DNA from: Candidatus Hydrogenedentota bacterium
GTDB lineage: Bacteria; Hydrogenedentota; Hydrogenedentia; Hydrogenedentales; CAILVY01
Reading direction: 5' to 3'
Assembly: GCA_903837785.1 (NCBI GenBank)
Contig: CAILVY010000170.1
Location: forward strand, 1-44,277
Length of the DNA stretch: 44,277 bases
The notes under the pieces are model-generated. The model saw only the letters and a list, made by a program, of their open reading frames with translations, was not told the DNA's origin and ran no database searches. Shown in pieces: positions 43,664 through 44,277 of the stretch (the first letter of the stretch is position 1; every line of letters starts with the position of its first letter). The translations under genes were made by a program, and so were the position numbers.

Positions 43664-43674
43664 GGGCAACTCCC

Positions 43675-44277
43675 TCAGAATTTCCGGGACCAGAGAATCG
43701 AGACTACAAGGACGAAACCGAGCAGGCCGGCAAACAGAAACCCCGCCAGACCGAGGCGGCTGACCGGGGTGTTTGTCGTGATGAGAAGGCTCGACCCGAT
43801 GATCAGCGACGCGATGATCATGCTGACCGCGTTGCGGTTGCTGGCGCGATCTATCGTGCCGGCGAGATTCTCGAGATGCTCGTGCACCACCTGGAACTTG
43901 AAGGTCCCCCGCCGCAATTGCTGCAAAAGCTGCATGACATCATTCGGCAATTGCCGCCCCAGTTTCAGCAGCGTGTTCGCATTGTCCCGGGCTTCCTCGA
44001 ACAATTGCCGGGGATGAAATCGGGCGTAAATCAGATTCTCGACGTACGGCTGCACGATCGTGACGAAATCCAGCTTCGGATCGAGGCTGCGCCCAACCAC
44101 TTCGACCGTGCCCAGCGCCTTGAGCAGCAGTGCGAAACGCGGTGCCAGTTCGAGGTTGAATCGGCGCAGGATTTGCGTGGCGCGCTCGATGCCCTTGGCC
44201 ACCTGGCCTCCGCCGATGATCGCATGCGCCTCGAACGCGATCAAATCCGCGACCTCGTGCTCAAGCGCGGTGCGGTC
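43675..44277 (-). CDS. UbiB/AarF (ABC1) atypical kinase-family protein, C-terminal part
   Basis: The frame enters from beyond the right edge and stops at 43675 (200 codons visible). The visible part is the C-terminal extension after the kinase core: a helical stretch with LAPRFALLLKALGTVE, then GRSLDPKLDFVTIVQPYVE, then GRQLPNDVMQLLQQLRRG and two closing membrane helices (MIIASLIIGSSLLIT and LAGFLFAGLLGFVLVVSIL). This layout is typical of UbiB/AarF proteins, membrane-bound atypical kinases linked to ubiquinone and other isoprenoid-lipid metabolism. The adjacent ispE gene fits an isoprenoid or quinone theme. The catalytic core is not in the window. Confidence 0.85.
   Translation of the reverse strand, partial: DRTALEHEVADLIAFEAHAIIGGGQVAKGIERATQILRRFNLELAPRFALLLKALGTVEVVGRSLDPKLDFVTIVQPYVENLIYARFHPRQLFEEARDNANTLLKLGRQLPNDVMQLLQQLRRGTFKFQVVHEHLENLAGTIDRASNRNAVSMIIASLIIGSSLLITTNTPVSRLGLAGFLFAGLLGFVLVVSILWSRKF

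Overview
The window is GC-rich bacterial chromosome (roughly 60-65% GC by eye, not computed) with about 27 protein genes, two of them cut by the window ends. No rRNA, tRNA, transposase, phage gene or CRISPR array was seen. The gene content points to a free-living, heterotrophic member of the Planctomycetes/Lentisphaerae/Hydrogenedentes-like bacteria. The clues are a Gly-Glu dipeptide-repeat linker in a secreted protein, a prepilin-like protein with a C-terminal DG-type motif, an M56/BlaI pair, a giant Ser/Thr kinase with WD40 repeats, PKD/parallel-beta-helix lipoproteins and scattered secreted glycosidases. Candidatus Hydrogenedentes is my best guess; it is an inference from family habits, not a match to a named genome.

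Layout. 1-5115: the 5' part of a secreted Gly-Glu-repeat protein (minus strand, GTG start), then on the plus strand a hybrid histidine kinase, a metallo-beta-lactamase-fold hydrolase and a GH71/99-like secreted glycosidase. 5151-8712: an operon of a BlaI-type repressor and an M56 (BlaR1-like) membrane protease fused to two HEAT modules and a LamG domain, behind a near-consensus promoter that carries a BlaI-like dyad. 8891-13367: a second histidine kinase, a sodium:solute symporter and a short-chain dehydrogenase. 13494-18239: a 1581-residue lipoprotein with five PKD domains and two parallel beta-helix domains.

18592-23626 is the most striking part: two divergent genes for membrane-bound multihaem cytochromes c, with 11 and 19 CxxCH motifs, each fused to a C-terminal b-type cytochrome membrane domain. 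The architecture recalls the quinol-oxidising CbcL protein of Geobacter. A MauG/cytochrome c peroxidase-like dihaem protein lies at 37227-38633. Together they suggest a respiratory chain passing quinol electrons to periplasmic or extracellular acceptors.

23810-30329: a prepilin-like protein, an unrecognised Cys-rich secreted protein and a Ser/Thr kinase-WD40-PDZ protein. 30801-36662: a carbohydrate and lipid-headgroup block (HEAT protein, glycerophosphodiester phosphodiesterase and GH36-like alpha-galactosidase in one operon, then a GH127-like beta-L-arabinofuranosidase). 39126-41751: three tandem paralogous alpha/beta hydrolases. 41878-44277: an EamA permease with a possibly leaderless mRNA, then ispE and the 3' part of a ubiB-like gene, apparently co-transcribed.

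Many genes are monocistronic or in short operons, and Shine-Dalgarno sequences are usually clear (AGGAGG-like). Several starts are GTG or TTG. Long open frames antisense to GC-rich genes are abundant and were discarded.
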